Source: Deltaproteobacteria bacterium (GTDB lineage: Bacteria > Desulfobacterota > Binatia > UBA9968 > CAXXLF01). From it: a stretch of DNA of 8,008 bases. A program made the position numbers and the translations under genes. Below are positions 1 through 6,171 of this stretch, one piece after another. Positions within the stretch are counted from its first letter, which is position 1; every line of letters starts with the position of its first letter. The notes under the pieces were generated by a model. That model was not told the origin of the DNA. It did no database searches and was given only the letters and a program-made list of their open reading frames with translations. The DNA is taken from positions 1 through 8,008 of the forward strand of contig JACZXR010000090.1 in assembly GCA_022571535.1 (NCBI GenBank), read 5' to 3'.

Positions 1-570
1 AAGTTGAAAAACGAAATCAGCGACTTGATTCACCAGCTTACAAACGGCAAGGAAATTTTCGATTTCTATATCTATTTCTCGGAAGTCTTTCACCGAAGGC
101 AGGGATTCGATGTCCTGCTGGCGAACCCACCTTACATTGGGCAAAGGGGGAACAAGGAAATCTTTCAGGAAATTGCGAGAACGGAGTTCGGGAAGAAATT
201 CCACCAGCGGCGGATGGACTTATTTTATTTCTTTATCCACCGCGCCTTGGATCTAGGGCGCGAGCAAGCTCAAATAGCATTCATTACCACCAACTATTTC
301 ATCACTGCAACGTATGCCGATAAGCTCAGAAAAGACCTGTGCGACCGCGCTACTTTTCGATGCCTAATAAACTTCAATGAACTCCGCATCTTTGAATCTG
401 CCCAAGGACAGCACAGAAGAGTGTCGTTGTTCGAGTGCGGGAACAAACCTAATGTTAGCGCACTCACCGACACAACGAAACGAGTTGGAATTGCGAGACC
501 TCTTGTCCTAAATTCGATCGTGTCGGGGCACGATCCTAAAACTGATTATCGGAGGTTGATGTGGACGTAA
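1..570 (+). CDS. N6-adenine DNA methyltransferase, Eco57I/type IIG-like, internal fragment (both ends missing)
   Basis: Fragment of an S-adenosylmethionine-dependent adenine-N6 DNA methyltransferase, probably from a type IIG restriction-modification or BREX PglX-like enzyme. The frame is open from the first base, so the TTG at 4 is probably not the real start. The catalytic motif IV NPPY lies at residues 41-44 (counting from the TTG), inside the family-typical context FDVLLANPPYIG. It is followed by the usual helix with RMDLFYFFIHRALDL and the strand AFITTNYFITATYA. The SAM-binding motif I (upstream) and the target-recognition and C-terminal parts (downstream) are absent. Whole enzymes are many hundreds of residues, against about 190 here. 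The last residues (RRLMWT) are encoded by the kduI ribosome-binding site and start region, so the natural reading frame was probably lost around 548-560. Family assignment is firm from the motif and context; subtype is uncertain. It cannot be functional as it stands. Confidence 0.8.
   Translation, partial: KLKNEISDLIHQLTNGKEIFDFYIYFSEVFHRRQGFDVLLANPPYIGQRGNKEIFQEIARTEFGKKFHQRRMDLFYFFIHRALDLGREQAQIAFITTNYFITATYADKLRKDLCDRATFRCLINFNELRIFESAQGQHRRVSLFECGNKPNVSALTDTTKRVGIARPLVLNSIVSGHDPKTDYRRLMWT
551..563 (+). promoter_or_regulatory. Shine-Dalgarno and GTG start of kduI
   Basis: GGAGG at 551-555 lies five bases before the GTG at 561. This is an excellent ribosome-binding site and supports GTG 561 as the kduI start (residues MDVRQ). 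The same bases also close the preceding methyltransferase frame (ATG TGG ACG TAA), a ten-base overlap that is probably an accident of the join. Confidence 0.7.
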
Positions 571-1397
571 GACAGAGCATCCACAGTGCGCACGCAAAAA
601 CGCTGGATACCCAAGGGCTGCGCAATGAATTTTTGGTTGAAAAGGTATTTGTCGCCGATGAGTACACCATGGTTTACAGCCACATTGACCGAATTATTGT
701 TGGCGGCATTATGCCGATAACTAAAACGGTTTCCGTTGGCGGGGAAGTTGGTAAACAACTCGGCGTAAGCTATTTCCTTGAACGTCGCGAGTTAGGTGTT
801 ATCAATATTGGCGGTGCCGGTACGATTACTGTCGATGGCCAATGCTATGAAATCGGTCACCGCGACGCCCTGTATGTGGGTAAAGGTGCAAAAGAAGTTG
901 TCTTTGCCAGTATTGATACCGCCACTCCGGCAAAGTTTTATTACAATTGCGCACCCGCGCATACGACGTATCCCACCAAAAAAGTCACACCGGACGAAGT
1001 ATCTCCAGTCACGTTAGGCGATAACCTCACCAGTAACCGTCGCACGATTAACAAATATTTTGTCCCGGATGTGCTGGAAACCTGCCAATTGAGTATGGGG
1101 CTGACGGAGCTGGCTCCAGGTAACTTGTGGAACACCATGCCGTGTCACACTCACGAGCGCCGGATGGAAGTTTATTTCTATTTCAATATGGATGATGACG
1201 CCTGCGTTTTCCACATGATGGGGCAGCCGCAAGAAACGCGTCACATTGTGATGCATAACGAGCAGGCGGTGATCTCCCCGAGCTGGTCGATCCATTCCGG
1301 CGTCGGAACCAAAGCTTATACCTTTATCTGGGGCATGGTCGGTGAAAACCAGGTCTTTGATGATATGGACCATGTGGCCGTTAAAGATTTGCGCTAG
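561..1397 (+). CDS. kduI: 4-deoxy-L-threo-5-hexosulose-uronate ketol-isomerase KduI, E. coli-like
   Basis: Cytoplasmic zinc isomerase (5-keto-4-deoxyuronate isomerase). It converts 4-deoxy-L-threo-5-hexosulose uronate to 3-deoxy-D-glycero-2,5-hexodiulosonate in the breakdown of pectin- and glycosaminoglycan-derived unsaturated uronates. The 278-residue product has the exact family length and, as I remember the protein, is nearly identical to E. coli KduI from end to end. It is a cupin-fold protein. The known zinc ligands are all present at the expected positions: His196 and His198 in CHTHER, Glu203 in RRMEVY, and His245 in SWSIHSG. Codon choice and the 29-base spacer to the next ATG also look enterobacterial. 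In E. coli, kduI is followed by kduD; here only the start of kduD follows before the sequence changes. The neighbours on both sides are not enterobacterial, so this is more likely contaminating or chimerically joined DNA than a gene of the host genome. Confidence 0.95.
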   Translation: MDVRQSIHSAHAKTLDTQGLRNEFLVEKVFVADEYTMVYSHIDRIIVGGIMPITKTVSVGGEVGKQLGVSYFLERRELGVINIGGAGTITVDGQCYEIGHRDALYVGKGAKEVVFASIDTATPAKFYYNCAPAHTTYPTKKVTPDEVSPVTLGDNLTSNRRTINKYFVPDVLETCQLSMGLTELAPGNLWNTMPCHTHERRMEVYFYFNMDDDACVFHMMGQPQETRHIVMHNEQAVISPSWSIHSGVGTKAYTFIWGMVGENQVFDDMDHVAVKDLR

Positions 1398-1426
1398 TTG
1401 TGGGCATAAACGAATAAGGTATTGTT

Positions 1427-2278
1427 ATGATTTTAAGTGCATTTTCTCTCGAAGGTAAAGTTGCGGTCGTCACGGGAGCCGGAAGCCCCATTGGAATGGG
1501 ACGCGCTATGTCCCTAGCCCTGGTGGGAGCAGGAGCCCGGGTCACAATGATCGACATCAATAAGGAAACACTGATGCAGAGCGCTAGTGAAGCGAGTAAA
1601 GCTGGCGGCGAAGGCTGTGCCCTGCCGGTGGTGGCAGACGTCACCAACCCCAGTGACGCTGAGATGGTGGTGCGCAAAACCGTTACCGAGTTGGGTGGAC
1701 TGCATATTCTGGTGAACAATGCTGGCACCAACCAGCGCAACCTGGGGTTCACTACCGCACTCCGCCAGCGCTTCTGGGAAATCTCCCCCGAGGCCTGGAC
1801 CAAGGTCTTAGCCGTAAACTGCGGTGGGCCTTTCTTGATGGCGCGCGCTGCAGTGGGCCAGATGATGCAGCAGAAATGGGGACGGATCATTGGTGTCACC
1901 ACCAGCCTCGACACCATGATTCGCCAAAACATGTCACCCTACGGGCCCTCCAAGGCGGCACACGAAGCGTTGATGGCCATTATGACACAGGAGCTCGAGG
2001 GCACAGGCGTGACTGTCAATGTTCTGGTGCCAGGCGGGCCCGCAAACACCAACCTCCTTCCCCCCGACACCCCGTGGGACCGGAGCAAACTGATCCAGCC
2101 TGACGTGATGCAAAAGCCCGTGGTCTGGCTCGCCTCGGAGGCCTCCAATGGAATCAACGGCCGGCGATTTATTGCCCACCGCTGGGACGAAAACCTGCCG
2201 ATCCAGCAGCGCCTGGAAAAAGCAGGTGCTACGGTCGCCTGGCACCAACTGGGGCAGCAATCCGTCCAACCGAAATAA
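1427..2278 (+). CDS. Short-chain dehydrogenase/reductase; hybrid of kduD 5' end and an unrelated SDR
   Basis: NAD(P)-dependent oxidoreductase of the classical SDR superfamily, 283 residues; substrate unknown. Residues 1 to about 17 (MILSAFSLEGKVAVVTG) match the E. coli KduD start as I remember it. From residue 18 the sequence leaves KduD (which continues CDTGLGQG) and follows a different SDR with the expanded loop TGAGSPIGMG at 16-25. The Rossmann fold continues with Asp43 at the end of strand 2 (favouring NAD), NNAG at 97-100, and Asn131. Ser160 or Thr159 precedes the catalytic YxxxK (Tyr172, Lys176), and PGG is at 202-204. The C-terminal tail (about 250-283) is longer than in KduD and lacks its ending. 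The body is GC-rich, unlike the first 50 bases. Start ATG 1427 is the authentic kduD start, preceded by an AAGG. The host SDR would have had its own start and perhaps a different first strand. Activity as a gluconate-type or acyl dehydrogenase cannot be decided. Confidence 0.85.
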   Translation: MILSAFSLEGKVAVVTGAGSPIGMGRAMSLALVGAGARVTMIDINKETLMQSASEASKAGGEGCALPVVADVTNPSDAEMVVRKTVTELGGLHILVNNAGTNQRNLGFTTALRQRFWEISPEAWTKVLAVNCGGPFLMARAAVGQMMQQKWGRIIGVTTSLDTMIRQNMSPYGPSKAAHEALMAIMTQELEGTGVTVNVLVPGGPANTNLLPPDTPWDRSKLIQPDVMQKPVVWLASEASNGINGRRFIAHRWDENLPIQQRLEKAGATVAWHQLGQQSVQPK

Positions 2279-2563
2279 GGTTATGGCGAGTTACGCGTGA
2301 AATCCAATGATAGACCCCAAGTCTCTGCTCGAGAGAGAAAAAGTAGAATGTCCTAATATAAAGCCGAAAGCAGATTTGCCCCTCTATGTTATTCCCAAAT
2401 AATTATTCAACAAAAGATTCGACCCCTTTGTCAGGAGATTTTATCAACTCTGATCTAAGCGGTTATGAGAGAATCTAATAGGGAAACCTGTAGGTCTTCA
2501 CGGCAAGCGTTTTAACGTCAAAGGCACATGATAATTAAAACTACTTTATAGGAGGGCTGAAGT
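2279..2563. other. Intergenic gap with no recognised gene
   Basis: About 285 bases between the SDR and the amidohydrolase. The stretch is visibly more AT-rich than the SDR gene and has frequent stops in all frames. I found no RNA gene, repeat or convincing promoter. Its last part carries the ribosome-binding site of the next gene (GGAGGG at 2551-2556). Confidence 0.5.
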
Positions 2564-2566
2564 ATA
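2551..2566 (+). promoter_or_regulatory. Strong Shine-Dalgarno pointing at a non-standard ATA start
   Basis: GGAGGG at 2551-2556 is followed by seven bases and then ATA at 2564, the codon that begins the conserved amidohydrolase N-terminus (xYIDCDTHYF). An in-frame TGA at 2558-2560 rules out any start further upstream. No ATG, GTG or TTG occurs in this frame until GTG 2750. ATA (or ATT at 2570), or a single-base error of an ATG, is therefore the best reading. Confidence 0.6.
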
Positions 2567-3610
2567 TACATTGACTGCGACACGCACTACTTCCCTGTTA
2601 CTTTCCTGGAGGGGGTAAGCGCAAAGTACCTTCACTCACCCAAGGTCGTCAGAAATGGGGATGAGGTAAAGTCAGTCCTTCCGGACGGGACACTGATCAA
2701 GAATCAAGCCCCCAAAGGACGCTGGCACCTGGATACAAGGGTTCAACATGTGGATTGGGAGGGGTTTGATGTCCATGTCCTTATACCTGAAAACAGGGAA
2801 CTGCTTTACACATGGGATAGGGACTTGGGCTGCGAGCTCGCAAGGGCCTACAACGATGCCGTGGCTCAAGACCTGAAAGAGTGCGCACACCCGGAAAAAT
2901 TTATTGGTGTCGCATGGATCTATCTACCCGACGTGGAGGAGTCATGCCGGGAGATTGAACGAGCGGTCAAGACCCTCGGCCTGAAGGCAGTCAAGCTAAT
3001 GGGAGGGTTCAAGGATGCTAACCTGGGTGCAGAAAGGCTCTGGCCATTCTATGACAAGGTCTGTGAGCTGGATATTCCTATCTTGGTGCACGATACCGCT
3101 TCCGACCGTGCCGGCCACCCTAACCCGGCGCTGGTGGGGATTGAGCAGTTGTTTTTGGAGGCGGACAATAACAAGCTTCCTTTCCTGTTGGCTTTCCCAT
3201 TTCGCTACATAGTTGATATAGGAAGCCTTATTTTGCGCGGGGCCTTGAAGGAATTTCCAAACCTTAGGATCTGCTTCGTAGAGGGTTCCGCTTCTTTTGT
3301 TCCCTGGCTCATGAACAGGCTAGACATGGATCTCGCGGCAAAGGAGAGACTGGGCAAGGCTCCCAGTGAATTTTTCAGTCAGATATGGCTTTCGGCTTTT
3401 GCCGCCGAAAGTTCTCTCAGATACGTCTGCGATTTCTGGAAGGGCCACAATCTGACTGTCGGTAGCGACTACCCGCATGGCGACCCTTCTGCCACTTGGA
3501 AAGAAGGAACCGTGAAGATGGTGAAAGAAATGGAGGGAGTTTCAGAACCGGATAAAGAGAAGATCCTGGGCGGGAACGCTATGCGGCTCTTTGGAATGGA
3601 GCCGGTCTGA
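2564..3610 (+). CDS. Amidohydrolase family 2 (ACMSD-like TIM-barrel metal hydrolase/decarboxylase)
   Basis: Member of the amidohydrolase-related family of 2-amino-3-carboxymuconate-6-semialdehyde decarboxylase (PF04909 type). These are cytoplasmic metal-dependent hydrolases or decarboxylases, often of aromatic or cyclic acids. The substrate here is unknown. Read from ATA 2564, the product has 348 residues, the normal family length. It opens with the conserved first strand and metal motif IDCDTHYF (Asp-x-x-His). Later come LKAVKLMGGF, the metal-ligand histidine in ILVHDTAS, the strand CFVEGSASFVPWLMNRLD, and the diagnostic GSDYPHGD containing the catalytic aspartate. It ends ILGGNAMRLFGM, the usual C-terminal helix. 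The first conventional start, GTG 2750, would give a 286-residue protein lacking the first strand and the DxxH metal ligands. That makes it an unlikely start. Neighbours are unlinked catabolic-type genes with gaps on both sides, so it is probably a single-gene unit. A hairpin repeat follows the stop. Confidence 0.85.
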   Translation: MYIDCDTHYFPVTFLEGVSAKYLHSPKVVRNGDEVKSVLPDGTLIKNQAPKGRWHLDTRVQHVDWEGFDVHVLIPENRELLYTWDRDLGCELARAYNDAVAQDLKECAHPEKFIGVAWIYLPDVEESCREIERAVKTLGLKAVKLMGGFKDANLGAERLWPFYDKVCELDIPILVHDTASDRAGHPNPALVGIEQLFLEADNNKLPFLLAFPFRYIVDIGSLILRGALKEFPNLRICFVEGSASFVPWLMNRLDMDLAAKERLGKAPSEFFSQIWLSAFAAESSLRYVCDFWKGHNLTVGSDYPHGDPSATWKEGTVKMVKEMEGVSEPDKEKILGGNAMRLFGMEPV

Positions 3611-3646
3611 AGCATTGATTGCTGGTATGCCACGCGGCCTGCCGCT

Positions 3647-3685
3647 GGCACAAAACGGCGGGGGAAACCCCATCGGCTTTGTGCC
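3647..3685. repeat. Nested inverted repeat upstream of the hairpin repeat
   Basis: GGCACAAA at 3647-3654 is the perfect reverse complement of TTTGTGCC at 3678-3685. Between them GGGG (3661-3664), AAA and CCCC (3668-3671) form a second small hairpin. The left arm resembles an inverted partial copy of the repeat at 3668-3707. The outer arm overlaps the first two bases of the CCCGCCT stem, so the two structures would compete. Confidence 0.45.
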
Positions 3686-3707
3686 CGCCTCAAGAGGCGG
3701 GGTTTAC
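3668..3707 (+). repeat. Hairpin-forming intergenic repeat, copy A (possible terminator of the amidohydrolase gene)
   Basis: About 40 bases beginning CCCCATCGGCTTTGTG and ending GGGGTTTAC, nearly repeated at 6172-6210. It contains a perfect seven-pair stem: CCCGCCT at 3684-3690, loop CAAG, AGGCGGG at 3695-3701. The stem is followed only by G and three T, so it is at best a weak intrinsic terminator for the gene ending at 3610. The two-copy, stem-conserving pattern suggests a REP-like palindromic element. Confidence 0.6.
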
Positions 3708-3862
3708 ATTAAATCAAACGGACAGTTGCTAGTCTTGTGAAATTCTTGTCCTATGACATTAGTCTCGCAGCTTAGGGAAATCTATAGCAGGAATGGGTAC
3801 TCTGTGCCCATGTTTTAAGCCGCAGAGGGGAAGACCCTACCTACGGAATTTTAGAGGGGGCA

Positions 3863-3907
3863 ATGGAAACCGAGGAGAGTTGTGCTAGCCGGCGGCTTCC
3901 ATGGTAA
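3863..3907 (+). CDS. Possible 14-residue leader peptide ahead of the GST gene
   Basis: ATG 3863 follows a strong ribosome-binding site (AGAGGGGG at 3853-3860). It encodes METEESCASRRLPW, then TAA at 3905-3907, 19 bases before the GST start. The GST start itself has only a mediocre GTGGGG. The frame is too short to judge as coding. It could be a translational leader or chance. Confidence 0.2.
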   Translation: METEESCASRRLPW

Positions 3908-3926
3908 AGTCTGACCGTGGGGCGCA

Positions 3927-4664
3927 ATGAAAACGGCACGCTATGAGCTGTATTACTGGCCTTACATACAGGGCCGCGGCGAGTTTGTGCGACTTGCCCT
4001 GGAGGACGCGGGTAGGGACTACGTGGATGTCGCCCGTCTCCCGAAGGGCGGCGGCGGGGGAGTTCCCGCCCTGATGCGCTTGCTGGAAGGCCGGCCGATG
4101 GAGCACCCGCCGTTCGCGCCCCCCCTCCTGAAAGTCGGCAACCTGCTCATCGCGCAAACCGCGAACATCCTGCTATTTCTCGGCCCGCGCCTCGGCCTTG
4201 TGCCGAAAGGCGAGGCTAGCCGGATCTGGGCACTCCAGTTGCAGCTCACGATCGCCGATTGGGTCGTAGAAGTCCATGACACCCACCATCCGATCTCAGG
4301 CAGCCTCTACTATGAGGAGCAGAAACGTGAAGCCAGGCGGCGCGCCGCAGACTTCAGGGCCGAGCGCCTGCCGAAGTTTCTCGATTACTTCGAGCGGGTG
4401 CTTAAGCGGGATCGAAAAGGGAGCGGCTACCTCGTTGGCAAAGCGATTTCCTACGTCGATCTATCGCTGTTTCAGATGATAGCGGGGTTGCGTTATGCTT
4501 TTCCGCGAGCCATGGCTAGACTTGAACGCAAACGTTCGCGATTGGTAGCGCTGCATGATCGCGTTTCGGCTCGGCACCGGATTGCCGCTTACCTTGCGTC
4601 GCCGCGACGATTGTCTTTCAACCAACAAGGCATCTTTCGGCACTATCCCGATCTCGACGGGTAA
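3927..4664 (+). CDS. Glutathione S-transferase-like protein (sigma/alpha-type fold)
   Basis: Cytosolic glutathione transferase homologue of 245 residues, complete. The N-terminal thioredoxin-like domain starts YELYYWPYIQGRGEFVRLAL. Tyr10 sits where the catalytic tyrosine of sigma/alpha classes lies, and QGRGE matches their RGRAE. The expected proline pair is at 65-66. AQTANILLFLG (76-86) matches the Gln-Ser/Thr motif that binds the gamma-glutamyl group. The all-helical C-terminal domain contains YLVGKAISYVDLSLFQ (168-183) with the N-capping Asp178. It ends in IFRHYPDLDG, a tail I associate with a bacterial subgroup of such proteins. A glycine run (41-45) lies in the loop after the second strand. 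An in-frame TGA at 3912 leaves ATG 3927 as the only upstream start. Substrate is unknown; conjugation of electrophiles or an isomerase role are both possible. It stands alone, with 316 and 269 base gaps either side. Confidence 0.85.
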   Translation: MKTARYELYYWPYIQGRGEFVRLALEDAGRDYVDVARLPKGGGGGVPALMRLLEGRPMEHPPFAPPLLKVGNLLIAQTANILLFLGPRLGLVPKGEASRIWALQLQLTIADWVVEVHDTHHPISGSLYYEEQKREARRRAADFRAERLPKFLDYFERVLKRDRKGSGYLVGKAISYVDLSLFQMIAGLRYAFPRAMARLERKRSRLVALHDRVSARHRIAAYLASPRRLSFNQQGIFRHYPDLDG

Positions 4665-4860
4665 GTTTGTGCTCTCGCAGTCGGGGTCAGGCATTACTAT
4701 CTTATCAATCTCTCTCCGGCTTCTTTTCCTATCTTTATAGAATCCTGCAAGTTGAGTCACAAATTCAGGATCAGGTCTTACGCTAGTGAACGTACCCTCG
4801 TATCGTGATCGTTCCGGACAGTTCCCCTACCCTGCCCTCGGAACGTGAGCATGGTCGTGG

Positions 4861-4881
4861 CACCTTCAAAGGATGAAGGCG
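4861..4881 (+). repeat. Short intergenic direct repeat 2, copy A
   Basis: CACCTTCAAAGGATGAAGG plus CG recurs at 6520-6541 with one extra base and one substitution. The last 14 bases (AAAGGATGAAGGCG) are identical. It lies 53 bases before the DUF1989 start. The rest of 4665-4933 shows no gene. Confidence 0.45.
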
Positions 4882-4933
4882 GCGGTTGCATCGATAATCT
4901 GAACGTTCTATATCCAAGCTAGAGGGAAAGAAA

Positions 4934-5572
4934 ATGAATGTCATTCATGATGATTTTGTCCCGGGCCGCAAGGGCGGCGCATGGGTGGTGAAGAAAGGAC
5001 AGTTCATCAAGGTCACCGACGTGGAGGGAGGCGCCATCGGCGACTTTGTCACTTTCAACGCCAATAACCTGAAGGAGCGCTTCGATCAAGGTCGGACCAA
5101 AGCCGACAACGGAAAGTTCTTAATCTCCAAAGGAGACCACCTCTACACCCGAGACAACAACATTCTGCTCACCATTGTGGAGGACACGTACGGGATCCAC
5201 GACCTCCAGTACGGCATGTGCAGTGCGTGGATCTTCGAGCAATATCACCAGAGAAAAGCGGACGGTAATTACCATGGGTTCACCAACCGCTTCACCGTGG
5301 GCGGGCCCATGGGCGTTCCTCCATTCGGCTGCTATGAAGTTCTCCAGGAAGCCCTCAAGGATTATCCCATCGCGCCCGAGGACATCCCCGACCCCCTCAA
5401 CCTATTCCAGACGATGTGGTTCGACTTTGAGACGGGGACACTGGGCATTGAAGACGGCCGGAGTAAGCCGGGGGACTATATTGTGTTCGAGGCCAAGATG
5501 GACACGCTGTGCGGTCTCAGTGCCTGCCCTTCCACAGGAAGGCCGTTCCAGGTTGTCGTTTACACGTCGTAA
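4934..5572 (+). CDS. DUF1989 protein (urea carboxylase/carboxyguanidine deiminase-associated family)
   Basis: 212-residue protein of the DUF1989 (PF09347) family. Two paralogues of this family, formerly urea carboxylase-associated proteins 1 and 2, form the carboxyguanidine deiminase CgdAB of bacterial guanidine breakdown. Typical family features are present: GGAWVVKKGQFIKVTDVEGG (14-33), IGDFVTFNA (35-43), SKGDHLYT (65-72), DTYGIHD (84-90) and MCSAW (Cys96). Further on come FGCYE (Cys133), IPDPLNLFQ (151-159), KPGDYIVFEAKMDTLCGLSACPS (178-200; Cys193, Cys198) and a short C-terminus. The His/Cys residues are candidates for the metal site. ATG 4934 follows GAGGGAAAGAAA, a good ribosome-binding site. 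There is no second DUF1989 gene, biotin carboxylase, allophanate hydrolase or transporter nearby, so a role in guanidine or urea use is not supported by context. Some lone homologues sit with aminotransferases or amidohydrolases. Exact reaction unknown. Confidence 0.88.
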   Translation: MNVIHDDFVPGRKGGAWVVKKGQFIKVTDVEGGAIGDFVTFNANNLKERFDQGRTKADNGKFLISKGDHLYTRDNNILLTIVEDTYGIHDLQYGMCSAWIFEQYHQRKADGNYHGFTNRFTVGGPMGVPPFGCYEVLQEALKDYPIAPEDIPDPLNLFQTMWFDFETGTLGIEDGRSKPGDYIVFEAKMDTLCGLSACPSTGRPFQVVVYTS

Positions 5573-5650
5573 TTGAAGATAGCATCATAACTAACGTGAG
5601 CGTGATTCGCGGGGAGAGACTGACAGCAGAGTCGCAGCCTTGAACATAGG

Positions 5651-5670
5651 GTCAAATATTCACTTTTGAC
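5651..5670. repeat. Small inverted repeat between DUF1989 and vapC
   Basis: GTCAAA (5651-5656) and TTTGAC (5665-5670) are perfect arms around eight bases, just after AGG. The stretch lies between two convergent genes. It could be a bidirectional terminator-like hairpin or a remnant of a palindromic mobile element. The stem is AT-rich and weak. Confidence 0.3.
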
Positions 5671-5693
5671 ATTTGAGGGAGATTCACCTCTAG

Positions 5694-6095
5694 TTATCTG
5701 ATATTGAATATCTGTACGCCTCTAATCCTGTCAAACACCTTGTCTGCGGTGATAATGCCTTTCAATTTGTGGTTTATAACCACCGCGGCATGGATACTAT
5801 CACGCGCCCCTAGGAAAGAGTGCAGTCGCATGAGATCTCGGGCTGTCTCAACTTCCGCTCTTCCTATAGATATAGGGTTAGGAAAAAGAATCAAAAGATC
5901 ATCGAGGGTCTCAAATCCCTTTGTGCGTTCTCTACGTGAGCTGTAAAGATGAAGAATCTCTTGCAGGGTCTCTACATCCAGAGTGGCTTCCAGAACTCCC
6001 GCGGTGATATTGGCAAGGATGCGGCGGGCACCCTCTTTTAACGGATGGGCCTTGCTAACCGCATAAACGATCACATTGGTGTCGATCAGTCGCAA
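5694..6095 (-). CDS. PIN-domain ribonuclease toxin, VapC family
   Basis: Toxin of a type II toxin-antitoxin pair: a magnesium-dependent endoribonuclease of the PIN fold that cuts RNA unless bound by its antitoxin. The 133-residue length is typical. The acidic pocket is visible: Asp5 in MRLIDTNVIVY, Glu42/Glu46 in DVETLQEIL, Asp99 in GARDSIHAA, and Asp118/Asp122 in ITADKVFD. The start is TTG at 6095. An in-frame TAA lies immediately upstream (6096-6098), and LIDTN must be within a few residues of the N-terminus, so no other start fits. No strong ribosome-binding site precedes it. The antitoxin gene lies upstream on the same strand but is separated by 123 bases that contain a hairpin repeat, whereas vapBC genes normally overlap or nearly touch. 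Toxin expression may therefore be altered. RNA target unknown. Confidence 0.85.
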   Translation of the reverse strand: MRLIDTNVIVYAVSKAHPLKEGARRILANITAGVLEATLDVETLQEILHLYSSRRERTKGFETLDDLLILFPNPISIGRAEVETARDLMRLHSFLGARDSIHAAVVINHKLKGIITADKVFDRIRGVQIFNIR

Positions 6096-6108
6096 TTAAG
6101 TTATATCG

Positions 6109-6134
6109 ACCACAGGGTTTGAACCCCCTGGTCG
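6109..6134. repeat. Imperfect palindrome just upstream of vapC
   Basis: The arms GACCACAGGG (6109-6118) and CCCCCTGGTC pair imperfectly around TTTGAA. On the minus strand the core reads CAGGG, eight bases, CCCTG. It lies between the repeat at 6172 and the vapC start, so the antitoxin-toxin spacer holds two potential hairpins. Confidence 0.35.
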
Positions 6135-6171
6135 GCCATTGGGAAGAGCTACCGCTTCTCCCCTTTGGATA

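Larger units (their letters stand above)
3611..3926. other. 316-base intergenic region: hairpin repeat and short leader-like ORFs
   Basis: No full gene. The first 100 bases hold a cluster of inverted repeats, described separately (3647-3707). The middle (about 3710-3850) shows nothing I recognise. The last part has two tiny frames just before the GST gene. One is a 14-codon frame at 3863-3907 with a strong AGAGGGGG ahead of its ATG. The other is a 9-codon frame at 3901-3930 whose TGA overlaps the GST ATG (ATGA). Confidence 0.5.

Noticed and set aside
546..2269. Several long minus-strand open frames opposite kduI and the SDR
   Set aside because: They are shadows of strongly recognised plus-strand genes, have no family resemblance and lack ribosome-binding sites.
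2279..2563. Possible promoter around TTAACG (2512) and GATAAT (2530) before the amidohydrolase
   Set aside because: The spacing is only 12 bases, too short for a sigma-70 promoter, and AT-rich DNA gives such matches by chance.
3885..4157. Minus-strand and alternative-frame ORFs across the GST gene
   Set aside because: GC-rich coding DNA leaves other frames open; the plus-strand GST frame has domain motifs and the others do not.
4760..4790. GGATCAGGTCTTACG resembling REP/RAYT element ends
   Set aside because: Only a partial resemblance from memory, with no paired inverted copy nearby.
6109..6134. Minus-strand GGTTCAAACCC resembling a tRNA T-arm near the vapC start
   Set aside because: The CAGGG/CCCTG stem closes an eight-base loop, not seven, and no acceptor, D-arm or anticodon arm fits around it. 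Kept only as an imperfect palindrome.
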